A stretch of DNA of 64,000 nucleotides from RGIG3701 sp031553595 (GTDB lineage Bacteria; Planctomycetota; Planctomycetia; Pirellulales; Thermoguttaceae), in contig JAVBLI010000016.1 in assembly GCA_031553595.1 (NCBI GenBank), positions 1 through 64,000 on the forward strand. Reading direction: 5' to 3'. How positions within the stretch are numbered: the stretch's first letter is position 1; each line of letters opens with the position of its first letter. The notes under the pieces were generated by a model. It ran no database searches. It was not told the DNA's origin and worked only from the letters and a program-made list of their open reading frames with translations. Positions 41,194 through 50,381 of this stretch are shown one piece after another. The translations under genes and the position numbers were made by a program.

Positions 41194-44100
41194 TCACTGG
41201 GCATCCTCCGTGTCCAGGGAATCCGAGTCGCCGTCATCCACCACCGGCGTTTTCTTCGCTCCCGCGGCACCGCCGATTTTCGCGGCGTGGGCATCCTCCG
41301 CCGTGCCGTTTTCCCCCTCTTCTTCTTCCTCTTCCAGCACGGTGTCACTGACGGCAGGTGCCGCCGCCCCGGCGTTTTCCGTCATCACGGCCAGGCAGCC
41401 GCTGCTGGTGCCCACGAGAAATTTTCCGCCGAAAACGGTCGCGGACGTGCGGAAACCGTCATCAAAAGTCGCGGCCTTAAGCACCGCTCCGCTGCGAACG
41501 TCCACGGAGAAAAAGATTCCGTCCACCGTTGCGCACACGAGACGCCCGTCCTGCATGACCGGCTTCCCGGCCAGCAGCGTGTATTTCGCCGGCGGTGAGG
41601 TGGGGAGCTTCTTTTTCCAGAGCGACTTTCCCGTCATGTCCCACGCGAGCATCTCCCCGGTTTCATTTTCCGCCACGAGTGTATTTCCGAACACCCACGG
41701 CCCGGCAGTGACATCCTCTTTCAGGCGGGCGAGCACCGTCACTTTCAGCTCTCGCGCCAGCGGCTGGAAGGAACATAACTGGCGTTTTTCATCCACAAAA
41801 TAAGCATTTTCACCGGAAAACGCGATCTCCCCGACCACGGACGCTTCCAGTTTCACGGAGGCGTCCTCCAGCAGCGCGGGCAGGCCTTTTTCCTTCCCTT
41901 TCTGGAGGGAGAAGCGGTACAGCCGGGCGTGATTATCCGCCGCGATCCACTGCGATTTCGTGCCGATTTGCGCCAGCTTCCAGACGAAATCCTCGCCGCG
42001 GAGTTTCGGCTGAAACGGCGTGGCCTTCATCGTGCCCTCCAGGCGGTCCATGAGAAAAATTTGCCCCTTCTGACACGGCACGAAAATCGCCGTCTGGAAC
42101 GGAAGCAGCGTTCCGGAAATCACATCCGAAACGGATTTCGCCTGGAACCGCTTCTCTTTATCCGAGAAAATCAGCAGTTGCCGTGACTGTCCGGCGGGAA
42201 GCAGGACGAAATTACCGTTTTCATCACAAAAACTTTGCGCCACCTGCTGCGGCACATACTCCGCGGGGGCCTGGCCGATGACATCCTGCAGGACGGCGTC
42301 TTTTCCCGGCGGCGCATTTTTTCCACCTGCCGCAGCGCTCATTTCACTGATTTTTTCGGTCACATCAAAAATCGCCCCGCTCTGCGTGCAGACCAGAACG
42401 CGGCCGTCCGCAAGAATCGTCGGCTCCGTGATGAACGGCACGGCCAGCTGAATATCCCACTGCGCCCGGCCCTGCGCCGTCTCCACCGCGAGAATATTCA
42501 TCCCCTCACGATTTTTCACCAGCCGGACGTGCATGAGCGTTTTTGCCGCCGCGATCCACTCCAGCGGCTGTAATGTCACACTTTCCGTATTCACCACCCA
42601 CCGCGACTGGAGGCGATTATTCGTCGCCTGGATATCAAAACGCTCCAGCTGAGTGCCCGCGACGTAAACTTCATTCGCATTCAGCAGCGGAAAGAATGGA
42701 GAGGACGCATCATTTACTCCTGTTTTCGTTCGGCCGGTATCCTGCCCGGAACCGCGCGCGATCACCTGGAACGGTTCATGCTCATTCGCCGCGGAAATGC
42801 TCCATACCTGCATTTCGCCGGTGTCCGAAACCAGCAAAACGCGATTATTCATCACTTGCGGCGTGGCGTCCACGGAGCCGGTGATGGTAAATTCCTGCAC
42901 GGGCGCGACCGCCGCCACCAGGGCCGCGTCTTCCACTGAGTCCAGCAGCAGGGCATGCGGCGCCGCTTCCGCACGCGGGTACACTTTCACCTGCGTGTTT
43001 TCCTCCCACTTCATCATCACCAGCACGAAATCTCCCACGACCATCGGCGGCAGCAGCACTTCCCCCGCCCGGTGCCCCACATGATAAACGCGCACGCACG
43101 GCTTTCCGTCCCGCTCTGCATCCACCAGGGCGAACATGTTCGAGTGTTCCGCGATCTGATAAAGCATCCCGCGCTCCGCATCCCGCGCCGGCGCGGTCAC
43201 CAGCGGCTGCTGAAACTGATAAAACCCCACTTTACCGCCTTCCGGCACACGAAACGCATGCAGTTTCCCGGACGTGGACGCCACCAGCGCCTCCGTCCCG
43301 GCCGTCATTACATTCGCGCTGACCTTTTCTCCGATTTTCTGCGTCCACTGCAGTGTTTCCTTCGCGATGAAGTTCAGCGTCTGATTTTTCGCATCCACCG
43401 CCAGCAGTCCCAGATCATTCCCGGCCTTTCCGGCCCGTCCCTCTTCCCGCACCCACACGGGCAGATTCTGCGGTGTCCGCGTGCGAAGATTTCCACGCAG
43501 CGAATACCGCCAGAAAACCGTTCCGTTCATGGCGTTCATCGCGTAAATCGCATCCGGGGCGGCCACCAGCCGTACCACTTCCCCCGCGCCGGCAGTGTTC
43601 CCGGATGAAACGGACGCCGGCTGAATGAGTGCCACGTTTTCCGCTGAAAATCCCGCTCCCGTCGCGTTTTTCGCCGCCATGTCCACCGGATTTCCGGCAG
43701 GGGCGACTTCCGGCACGAAACGAATCAACTCACGCTCTTTTTCCGCGATTTCCAGCGTTACACGCAACAGCCGGGGGTCTTCCGTCAGGTCTGTAAAGTC
43801 CCGCACCAGCGCCGTGCGCAGCGCATACGCAGCCGCCGTGTCATCCGCCGCCAGTTTTTCACGGATGAGTACCACGCTCTTTTTCAGCTCTTCATCCCGG
43901 GATGTATTTCGCCGCGCGACTTCAATCTGCGAGCGCGCTTCGCTCATTTTCGGCGACGTTCCCTCTTTCGGCGCATACCGATCCACCAACTTCACGGCTT
44001 CTTCCGCTTCCGCCGTAATACCCGGAGAGAGCGTTTCCATGGCCGCCTGGGAAAGTCCGCCGGCGATTTTCGGCAGCATGGCCGAGAGATCCGCGGAGGC

Positions 44101-44910
44101 TTCCCCGAAAGCGGATTCCGGGCCGATTTCCGCAAGAATCGTTTTCGCCTCCGTCAGCGCCTGCGCGAACTGGGAGGCGTTCTTCGCCGGATCCACCACC
44201 TGCCGCATTTTCGAAAGCCCGCGGTGCACTTTCGCCCGGCTCACAGATATATGCTTCGGGAATCGTGCGACGAATTTATCATATTTTTCGATCGCCTGCG
44301 TGTACGACGCCCGCTTATAATCCTCCTCGGCCAGATCATAAAGCTCGTCCGCGCTTTGCCATGTCAGCGCGAAATACAGCGCCCCGCCCATAAGCACGAA
44401 AAGCAGCAACGCTCCGCCGCCGAGGATCATCAGTTTCGAGTCCCAGGGATTTTCCTTCGCCTGCTTTTTCTCAAGTTTCCGCTTTTTTCCGCCCTTTTTA
44501 CTCGAGGCGCCGGAATCCGCCAGATTTCCGAAGAGGCCCTTCTTCTTTTTCTTCGAAACGGGTGCCGGGCCCAGCGGGTCATGCGCGTTCATGGCCGCGT
44601 CATCCAGCGAATCCAGTCCGCCACCCGCCGGGGGCATGGCCTCCAGCCCCATCTCCGCTTCCAGCTCCGCCGCAAAATCCGCCCGCGCCGCCGGGATGCT
44701 TTCCGCCTCCGCCGTTAACGATTTCGCCTGCGTTTCCGTCAGCAGCTTCTGTTTTACCAGGGCCGCGGCAAGTTCTTTCGCCGTCAGCTCTCGCCCGGCC
44801 GCGCTGCGCTGGGCCACCTGTTTTTCCAGCGCGTCCACCACTTTTTCGGGGACAAGTTTTTTTTCTTTAAGAATCGAGACGAATTTTTCAGCTGAAGACA
44901 TAACGCTCAC
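41194..44910 (-). CDS. Giant membrane-anchored PQQ-like beta-propeller protein
   Basis: A 1238-residue protein. The N-terminal ~140 residues are cytosolic and low-complexity, beginning with a small helical domain (VSILKEKKLVPEKVVDALEKQ). One TM (about 152-178, LMILGGGALLLFVLMGGALYF) is followed by TPR-like helices (SADELYDLAEEDYKRASYTQAIEKYDKFVARFPKHIS) and an exported domain of repeated PQQ-like propeller blades (GTVFWRYSLRG, WDIQLAVPFI, MLAWDMTGKSLWKK, IFFSVDVRSGAVL). The acidic C-terminal tail is disordered. Function unknown; paired with the solute-binding protein gene. Confidence 0.8.
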   Translation of the reverse strand: MSVMSSAEKFVSILKEKKLVPEKVVDALEKQVAQRSAAGRELTAKELAAALVKQKLLTETQAKSLTAEAESIPAARADFAAELEAEMGLEAMPPAGGGLDSLDDAAMNAHDPLGPAPVSKKKKKGLFGNLADSGASSKKGGKKRKLEKKQAKENPWDSKLMILGGGALLLFVLMGGALYFALTWQSADELYDLAEEDYKRASYTQAIEKYDKFVARFPKHISVSRAKVHRGLSKMRQVVDPAKNASQFAQALTEAKTILAEIGPESAFGEASADLSAMLPKIAGGLSQAAMETLSPGITAEAEEAVKLVDRYAPKEGTSPKMSEARSQIEVARRNTSRDEELKKSVVLIREKLAADDTAAAYALRTALVRDFTDLTEDPRLLRVTLEIAEKERELIRFVPEVAPAGNPVDMAAKNATGAGFSAENVALIQPASVSSGNTAGAGEVVRLVAAPDAIYAMNAMNGTVFWRYSLRGNLRTRTPQNLPVWVREEGRAGKAGNDLGLLAVDAKNQTLNFIAKETLQWTQKIGEKVSANVMTAGTEALVASTSGKLHAFRVPEGGKVGFYQFQQPLVTAPARDAERGMLYQIAEHSNMFALVDAERDGKPCVRVYHVGHRAGEVLLPPMVVGDFVLVMMKWEENTQVKVYPRAEAAPHALLLDSVEDAALVAAVAPVQEFTITGSVDATPQVMNNRVLLVSDTGEMQVWSISAANEHEPFQVIARGSGQDTGRTKTGVNDASSPFFPLLNANEVYVAGTQLERFDIQATNNRLQSRWVVNTESVTLQPLEWIAAAKTLMHVRLVKNREGMNILAVETAQGRAQWDIQLAVPFITEPTILADGRVLVCTQSGAIFDVTEKISEMSAAAGGKNAPPGKDAVLQDVIGQAPAEYVPQQVAQSFCDENGNFVLLPAGQSRQLLIFSDKEKRFQAKSVSDVISGTLLPFQTAIFVPCQKGQIFLMDRLEGTMKATPFQPKLRGEDFVWKLAQIGTKSQWIAADNHARLYRFSLQKGKEKGLPALLEDASVKLEASVVGEIAFSGENAYFVDEKRQLCSFQPLARELKVTVLARLKEDVTAGPWVFGNTLVAENETGEMLAWDMTGKSLWKKKLPTSPPAKYTLLAGKPVMQDGRLVCATVDGIFFSVDVRSGAVLKAATFDDGFRTSATVFGGKFLVGTSSGCLAVMTENAGAAAPAVSDTVLEEEEEEGENGTAEDAHAAKIGGAAGAKKTPVVDDGDSDSLDTEDAQ

Positions 44911-44988
44911 AAGAATATTTAAATGACATAAAAAGCGGGTATTCGCCGCCTTTCAGATGAGGAAAAAAGGACCGGTTCCGAGTCAAAT

Positions 44989-45018
44989 ATTATAACACAC
45001 CGCCCCCCGTTCCGGCAA
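44989..45018 (-). promoter_or_regulatory. Sigma-70-like promoter of the beta-propeller gene
   Basis: On the minus strand TTGCCG (45013-45018), 18-bp spacer, TATAAT (44989-44994). Transcription would start near 44982, about 70 bp before the ATG at 44910. Confidence 0.5.
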
Positions 45019-45156
45019 GCAACTTTCACGCTGCCGGGCGGTTTTTTTCACGCTTTTTTGCAAAAAACACGAAAAAGCCTGAGTCACCCCGTTACCCGGC
45101 CGCGCCCCAAACTTTTTCACTTCCGCAAATTAGATTCTGCAAATCACAATTTCCGT

Positions 45157-46503
45157 CTATTTCCGTTTCGACGCCTGTCGCGTGGCGATCAAAAGCGCCA
45201 TCTCCATGGCCTGCTCATAATTCAGCCGCGGGTCCACATCCGACTGATAATCCCGGTGCAGGTCATCCGGGGTCAGGCCGCGGGCGCCGCCGATGCATTC
45301 CGTGACGTTTTCGCCCGTGAGTTCCACATGAATCCCGCCCAGGTGCGTGCCGTGACGCTCCAGAATGACGAAAGACTGGCTGAGCTCAATCAAAATGTCA
45401 TCAAAACTCCGCGTTTTAATGCCGCGCGCCGTGGTCTGTGTGTTTCCGTGCATGGGGTCACAGATCCACAGCACATTCCGGCCTTCCCGCCGAATCATTT
45501 CCACCAGCGGCGGCAGGCAATCCACGATTTTCTGCGATCCGAAACGGTGAATCAGGCACAGACGCCCCTTTTCATTCCCCGGGTTCAGCACTTCCGTCAG
45601 GCGAATCAACTCGTCCGGCTTCACAGTCGGCCCGATCTTCACCCCGATGGGATTCCGGATGCCGCGAAAATACTCCACGTGCGCCCCCTCCAGCCCGCGC
45701 GTCCGCTCCCCAATCCACGGCATGTGCGTGGTGAGGTTATAATACCCGTCCCGCCGCGGCACCTGCCTGGTCTGCGCCATCTCATACGGCAGATGAAGCC
45801 CTTCATGGCTGCAATAAAATTTCGTCCGTTTCAGCTCGTCGATCCGCCCCGCCACGACCTCCATAAAATGAATGGAAGAGTCGATCGCCTGGAAAATCTG
45901 GCGGTATTCTTTCGAATACTCCGCCATGCTCACGAAACCCAGCTCCCAGTGTTCCGGGTGATGCATGTCGCCCAGGCCGCCGTCAATGACGCCACGGATG
46001 AAGTTCAGTGTCATCGCCGCGTGGCTGTATGCCCGACGCATGTTCAGCGGATTCGGCGTCCGCGCCTCGACCGTAAACTCCGGACGGTTAATCAGCGGCC
46101 CGCGATAACTGGGCAGCGTCACCTCACCCTGCGTTTCCGTGCTGCTGCTGCGAGGTTTCGCATACTGCCCTGCAATCCGCCCGATGCGCACCACACGCTT
46201 ATCCAGCCCGTAAACCAGGATGTAACTCATCAGCAGAAGAATCTTCAGCTTGCTGGTAATGACGTCCGGCCGGCACGACTCGAAAGTCTCCGAACAGTCG
46301 CCACCCTGCAGCACAAAATAATTCCCCTCCTCCGCGGCCCACAGTTTCGCCCGCAATTCCTCGATCTCACCACTGGTCACCAGCGGCGGAAACTGCGCCA
46401 CTTTCTCCACCTCCGCGTCCAGCGCCGACGGGTCCGGGTAATCGATCCACTGCTGAATCGGCTTTTCCTTCCACGACGTCGGACTCCAATCGGACATGCT
46501 CAT
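45157..46503 (-). CDS. Class II (plant-type) DAHP synthase
   Basis: A 448-residue class II 3-deoxy-7-phosphoheptulonate synthase, first step of the shikimate pathway (PEP + erythrose 4-phosphate). Family strings: WKEKPIQQWIDYPDP, FVLQGGDCSETFESC, RIGRIAGQYAKPRSS, ANPIGVKIGPT-like NPIGVKIGPTVKPDELIRL, LWICDPMHGNTQ, HLGGIHVELTGENVTECIGG. The metal-binding Cys is in GGDCSE. GAGGA precedes ATG 46503, which overlaps the previous stop by 4 bp, so it is coupled to manC. Confidence 0.95.
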   Translation of the reverse strand: MSMSDWSPTSWKEKPIQQWIDYPDPSALDAEVEKVAQFPPLVTSGEIEELRAKLWAAEEGNYFVLQGGDCSETFESCRPDVITSKLKILLLMSYILVYGLDKRVVRIGRIAGQYAKPRSSSTETQGEVTLPSYRGPLINRPEFTVEARTPNPLNMRRAYSHAAMTLNFIRGVIDGGLGDMHHPEHWELGFVSMAEYSKEYRQIFQAIDSSIHFMEVVAGRIDELKRTKFYCSHEGLHLPYEMAQTRQVPRRDGYYNLTTHMPWIGERTRGLEGAHVEYFRGIRNPIGVKIGPTVKPDELIRLTEVLNPGNEKGRLCLIHRFGSQKIVDCLPPLVEMIRREGRNVLWICDPMHGNTQTTARGIKTRSFDDILIELSQSFVILERHGTHLGGIHVELTGENVTECIGGARGLTPDDLHRDYQSDVDPRLNYEQAMEMALLIATRQASKRK

Positions 46504-47711
46504 AAATATTCCTCGTATCCCAATTCCTTTAATTTTTTCGTAACTTCCCGCACCGATTCTTCCTGATATTTATCGAAAATCAGCACGGCTTCCGCGGTGA
46601 CGATCACGCCTAAATCCTTCATACCGACACACGCGATCACCTTTTTTTGCGGATCCGAACAACGAAAGATGGACGACTGCGTGTCGATCAAAATCGGCAC
46701 GGGGCCCGCATCCTTTTTCGCCTCGCCGGGCGTCTCGCCGAGAATCGTGTTCCCCTGCTCGTCCTGCGGAAAAATACGCTCCATGGCCCGCCACGACCCC
46801 ACATCATCCCACGCGAATGGCGCACTGACCACCAGCACTTTTCCGTCCGCCGCCGCTGGTTCCATGACCGCGTAATCGATCGAAATGCTTTCCACCTTCC
46901 GGAATTCCTCCGCGACAATCCGCTGCACCTCCGCCCGGGCGTGTTTTTTCGCCGAGGTCAGGATTTCCCGGATTTTTTCCATCGGCCCGGAAACCCCCGG
47001 CGCGTACCGCTTCAGATATTCCAGGATCGCCACCGCCTTCCACACGAAAATGCCGGAATTCCAAAAATATTTCCGGCTTTCGATATACCCTTCCGCCGTT
47101 TCGGTGGACGGCTTCTCGCGGAACCGCTTCACTTCATACGCCGCTCCGGGCGACAAAACGCGGTGATCCTCCGGCGTCTGCCCCTTTCCGGACACCTTTT
47201 TTTTCGCCCCCGAATCTTCGTGCGAAAACGTGCTTCCTCGCTCGATATACCCGAACGACTCGGCCGGGTACGTGGGCTGAATGCCGAACGTGATGAGCTT
47301 TTCGGGATGGGCCGCGACGAGCTTTTCCGCAAATTCCACCGCGTGGCGGAACTGCGAATCCGGCGAAATCACATGATCCGCCGGCACGACGATCATCGTC
47401 GCGTCCGGATCCCGCTGGAGGCAATAAATCGCCGCGTACGCGATGCACGCCGCCGTGTTCCGCGCCTCCGGCTCCACCAGCACCGCATCCTTCGCGAGCT
47501 CCGGCAACTGCTGCCGCACCGTTTTCACCAGGTGCTCGCCGCAGACCACGGAAATGTTCTCCACAGGCACCGCCGCCGCCAGCCGATCCGCCGTCCGCTG
47601 CACAAAAGATCGCGTCCCCTCCAGCGTCAAAAACTGTTTCGGAAAATCCTTCCGGCTCTCCGGCCACAGCCGCGTCCCGGACCCGCCCGCCATAATCACC
47701 GCGTGAAGCAT
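46500..47711 (-). CDS. manC: Mannose-1-phosphate guanylyltransferase
   Basis: A 403-residue nucleotidyltransferase making GDP-mannose from mannose 1-phosphate and GTP. Signature GGSGTRLWPESRKDFPKQFL at the N terminus, VVPADHVI, FGIQPTYPAESFGYIERG, and WNSGIFVWKAVAIL. It lacks the fused isomerase domain of bifunctional ManC. GAGGAAAAC precedes ATG 47711. It supplies sugar nucleotide for the exopolysaccharide functions encoded near 51-55 kb (inferred link). Confidence 0.93.
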   Translation of the reverse strand: MLHAVIMAGGSGTRLWPESRKDFPKQFLTLEGTRSFVQRTADRLAAAVPVENISVVCGEHLVKTVRQQLPELAKDAVLVEPEARNTAACIAYAAIYCLQRDPDATMIVVPADHVISPDSQFRHAVEFAEKLVAAHPEKLITFGIQPTYPAESFGYIERGSTFSHEDSGAKKKVSGKGQTPEDHRVLSPGAAYEVKRFREKPSTETAEGYIESRKYFWNSGIFVWKAVAILEYLKRYAPGVSGPMEKIREILTSAKKHARAEVQRIVAEEFRKVESISIDYAVMEPAAADGKVLVVSAPFAWDDVGSWRAMERIFPQDEQGNTILGETPGEAKKDAGPVPILIDTQSSIFRCSDPQKKVIACVGMKDLGVIVTAEAVLIFDKYQEESVREVTKKLKELGYEEYL

Positions 47712-47757
47712 GTTTTCCTCGTTAAATCTTTCATTGTGCGAATTTTCACTGCCCGGG

Positions 47758-47912
47758 GAGGAGTGTAGAATGTAAAGTGTTGAGTGTAGAGTTTGTCAAA
47801 CGTCGCGTCAATCGTTTGTTGTTGCAGAGATAGTATTCACCATCAATAACCGCGTTTCATTACGCTTGACGAACTCTACACTTTACACCCTACACTTTAC
47901 ACCCTACACTTT
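47758..47912. repeat. Period-7 repeat with widely spaced inverted arms
   Basis: Left arm GTGTAGA-ATGTAAA-GTGTTGA-GTGTAGA-G (about 47764-47792); right arm CTACACT-TTACACC-CTACACT-TTACACC-CTACACT (about 47876-47910). The arms are complementary and about 85 bp apart. The right arm runs into the last codons of the propeller gene ending at 47904. Confidence 0.75.
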
Positions 47913-49274
47913 CTTCCCGATACAGTACATCTTCGTTCTGCCGCGGAGGTAAATTTTTCCGTCGACGATCACCAGCGAGGCATATGTCGAGTCGTCCACC
48001 TGACATTCGCCCACCTCTTCGCCGTCCGCATCCGCGCGGAGCACCACGGTCTGGCCTTTCGTATTCGTGAAATAAACATTCCCGTCCGCCACCACCGGGC
48101 TGGCCCGATGCAGATCCCGCAGGCGTTTCGTCCAGAGCACATCGCCCGTTTTCGCCTCCAGGCACTGCGCGATGCCGTTATTATTCACCATGAACAGCAG
48201 GCCATTATAATATACCGGAATCGTGCAATCCGGGCAGTTCCGCTCGACGGTCCACGCCATGTCCGCCTCCGTGAGCTTCCCTTTTTTCGTCAGCGGCAGC
48301 GCCACCACACCCCGCTGGTGCCCCTGAATGAAAATCCCCAGGTCGCCGGCAAAAGCGGGGCTGGAAATCGCACGGTTTCCTATTAAATCGGTGTACCACC
48401 AGATTCGCTCGCCGGTACGCGGGTCGTACGCGTCCGCACACAGCCCGCCGATGGCCAAAAGCTGCGGCTGACCGTTTATCGTCTGGATTGGCGTGAAAAT
48501 ATACGCGTCCGACGGCTCGTTATCCACCCCCGTATTCCGCAGCGTCCGCCACGCGATTTCGCCGGTGCGTTTTTTGTACGCGACGATGTAACTGTCCGTA
48601 TCTTTTTCGCCCACGCCCATGCATGGATCCTGAATCGCCGGCACGATCACGAAATCCTCAAAAATCACCGGCGAGTTCGCGTGCCCCCACCAGATGGTAA
48701 AATCGCCGAACTGCTCCTGCATGTTTGTTTTCCAGAGCTGTTTTCCGTCCAAGTCGAAGACGGCCAGATCGCCGTTCCCGAAATGTGTGACGACAATTTC
48801 CCCATCTGTGGCACAAGACGGGCTGGCCATGTTCTGCTCCTCATGGAACTGCTGCTTTTTCCGACTTTCCCCCACTTTCCCGCCGTAATCCAGGTCGCCT
48901 TTCTGAAAAGTCTCCTTCCCGACCGTTCGCCGCCAGATTTCCTCGCCCGTCAGGCGGTTCAGGCACAGCAGCAGCAGCTCATCATCCGCGTTCTGGGCTG
49001 TGAAGAACAATTTTTCGCCCCAAATTACGGGCGTATTCGTCCCCCACTGGGGAATTTCCTTCACCCACAGGATATTCTCGCCGGTCTGTTCGTTCCAGGT
49101 AGTTGGCAGGTTTTTCTCGGCCGACACCCCGTCATGTGCGTCGCCGCGCCAGTGTGTCCAGCGGACGGGCGAATCGGGCGTCTCGGCCGACATCGCGTGG
49201 ATTCCGCTGCCCAGCAGGCATGAAAGTATTAAAAAAGAGGGAAAAAAACGCAAAGATATGTGATCGAAAAACAT
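47904..49274 (-). CDS. Secreted PQQ-like beta-propeller protein
   Basis: A 456-residue exported protein: signal peptide (FFPSFLILSCLLGSGIHAMSA), then propeller blades with the W-x-G/T-G pattern (LLCLNRLTGEEIWRRTVG, LAVFDLDGKQLWKTN, AYDPRTGERIWWYTD, CLEAKTGDVLWTKRL). Similar to the BamB/quinoprotein-like family that is much expanded in Planctomycetota; no dehydrogenase motif is seen. Start 49274 is supported by GGGAG 7 nt upstream, against 49355 without. Confidence 0.82.
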   Translation of the reverse strand: MFFDHISLRFFPSFLILSCLLGSGIHAMSAETPDSPVRWTHWRGDAHDGVSAEKNLPTTWNEQTGENILWVKEIPQWGTNTPVIWGEKLFFTAQNADDELLLLCLNRLTGEEIWRRTVGKETFQKGDLDYGGKVGESRKKQQFHEEQNMASPSCATDGEIVVTHFGNGDLAVFDLDGKQLWKTNMQEQFGDFTIWWGHANSPVIFEDFVIVPAIQDPCMGVGEKDTDSYIVAYKKRTGEIAWRTLRNTGVDNEPSDAYIFTPIQTINGQPQLLAIGGLCADAYDPRTGERIWWYTDLIGNRAISSPAFAGDLGIFIQGHQRGVVALPLTKKGKLTEADMAWTVERNCPDCTIPVYYNGLLFMVNNNGIAQCLEAKTGDVLWTKRLRDLHRASPVVADGNVYFTNTKGQTVVLRADADGEEVGECQVDDSTYASLVIVDGKIYLRGRTKMYCIGKKV

Positions 49275-49525
49275 AAATCGCTCCCGGAAAGGGACATCGG
49301 CGGGTAGAGGAAGGGTGAATTCCCCCATTATACATGAAGAAGCCCGGTGAATCAAGCATAGCCACCCCAGGGGTTTTTAAAATTATTTTTTAAAAATCGG
49401 TGGCCGGATCATAACATTTGGATGGGTCATAGATATAATAGTGCAATTTCAGCATGCGAAAAATGGTGCGATTGGGTAGGATATGTTAATTATGCAAAAT
49501 TTTCTAAAAAATCTTCAAAAACCAT
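49275..49525. other. AT-rich non-coding stretch
   Basis: The 49275-49730 gap between divergent genes is markedly AT-rich and holds the pilin promoter (49526-49554) and a long untranslated leader. A 66-codon reading frame from 49555 runs into the pilin gene in another frame and has no ribosome-binding site; it is not called. Confidence 0.5.
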
Positions 49526-49554
49526 TTGACAATTACGATACGATAAGGTAAGAT
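49526..49554 (+). promoter_or_regulatory. Near-consensus sigma-70 promoter of the pilin-like gene
   Basis: TTGACA (49526-49531), exactly 17 bp, TAAGAT (49549-49554). It leaves a leader of about 170 nt before the ATG at 49731. The best promoter seen in the window, suggesting high expression. Confidence 0.75.
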
Positions 49555-49730
49555 ATGAGTGTTAGGCAATGCGGGCTTAATAAGTCAATTAAAAAGCCTA
49601 CAACGGATAAGATGTCTTTGTTAAAATTGCTAAAGTTGGTAATTTACAAGGGGTTGGCAATTATCCGGGTGCACGCGCACCAAAATTCCATTTTTTTCAA
49701 TTTACTTTCTTTTTGTGAAAGGATTTACTT

Positions 49731-50117
49731 ATGGCATTGTGCAATCGTATCATGAAGGATGAGTCCGGCGTTCTGACGTTCGAGTGGATTCTCCTGCTGA
49801 CCGTCCTGGTCATCGGCATCACCGGTGGTCTGTCCTGCGTCCGCGACGCCATCATCACCGAGCTCGGCGACGTGTCCGAAGCGATGATCGCGCTTGACCA
49901 GTCGTACTACATTCTGGCTCCGTGGGAAATCAATACGCCCGACGGACAGGTTTGGGACGGCGGTTCATACTCTTGGTATCGTGACAGCGGCAAGATGGAT
50001 GCGAAACGCGTTGCTACCGACAATGGTCAGGGCAACACCACACAGAAACCCAACCAGCAGGCCTTCATTCTTGACGAACAGACTCCTGGCTGGGAAACGG
50101 GCGACTACACCATCTAA
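49731..50117 (+). CDS. Type IV pilin-like protein (planctomycete type)
   Basis: A 128-residue protein with a class III (prepilin) signal: short basic leader, Gly13, then VLTFE with the conserved Glu at +5 (Glu18), and a 20-residue hydrophobic helix (WILLLTVLVIGITGGL). After it come the conserved-looking RDAIITELGDVSEAMIALDQSY and a polar C-terminal head. GAAAGGA precedes the ATG. This short pilin-like family is common in Planctomycetota; filament formation is inferred. It stands alone with its own strong promoter and terminator, and no pilus assembly genes nearby. Confidence 0.8.
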   Translation: MALCNRIMKDESGVLTFEWILLLTVLVIGITGGLSCVRDAIITELGDVSEAMIALDQSYYILAPWEINTPDGQVWDGGSYSWYRDSGKMDAKRVATDNGQGNTTQKPNQQAFILDEQTPGWETGDYTI

Positions 50118-50154
50118 TTTGAGACTTTCTCAATTAGTCTAGCAGTAAGAAAAA

Positions 50155-50185
50155 GGCACATTCCTTTGGGGTGTGTCTTTTTTTT
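50155..50185 (+). terminator. Terminator of the pilin-like gene
   Basis: Hairpin GGCACATTCC-TTT-GGGGTGTGTC (50155-50177, with G-T pairs) followed by eight T. Confidence 0.8.
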
Positions 50186-50212
50186 GTGGACATTTCGATG
50201 GTCGTTTGTCTT

Positions 50213-50368
50213 TACCAGCCCGAAGCGTTAGCGCCGGGCGTAGCAAGAAACAGTAGCCGGGAGCGAAGCGGAACGTAGTGACGCGCAGAGACCGGATAGA
50301 GTGGCGGAGTGTTTTCCCACTTCTATCCGGTCTCTGCGCTAACGCTCCGCTCCCGGCTGTTGTTTCAT
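50213..50368. repeat. Dispersed long palindromic element, copy B
   Basis: Arms 50249-50304 (CAGTAGCCGGGAGCGAAGCG..GCGCAGAGACCGGATAGAGTGG) and 50317-50365 (CCACTTCTATCCGGTCTCTG..CTCCGCTCCCGGCTGTTG) are complementary over ~45 bp. A further hairpin GCCCG..CGGGC lies at about 50219-50240. Same family as copy A at 25076-25192; again in a convergent gap, here between the pilin and ROK genes. Confidence 0.85.
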
Positions 50369-50381
50369 GTCCAGTGAAATG

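Noticed and set aside
45001..45052. Hairpin CCGCCC/GGGCGG followed by T7 on the plus strand
   Set aside because: No plus-strand gene precedes it, and the minus-strand side lacks a T run; it overlaps the promoter of the beta-propeller gene, so the role is unclear.
49555..49755. 66-codon plus-strand frame overlapping the pilin-like start
   Set aside because: No ribosome-binding site, starts at the promoter's -10 box, overlaps the clear pilin start in another frame.
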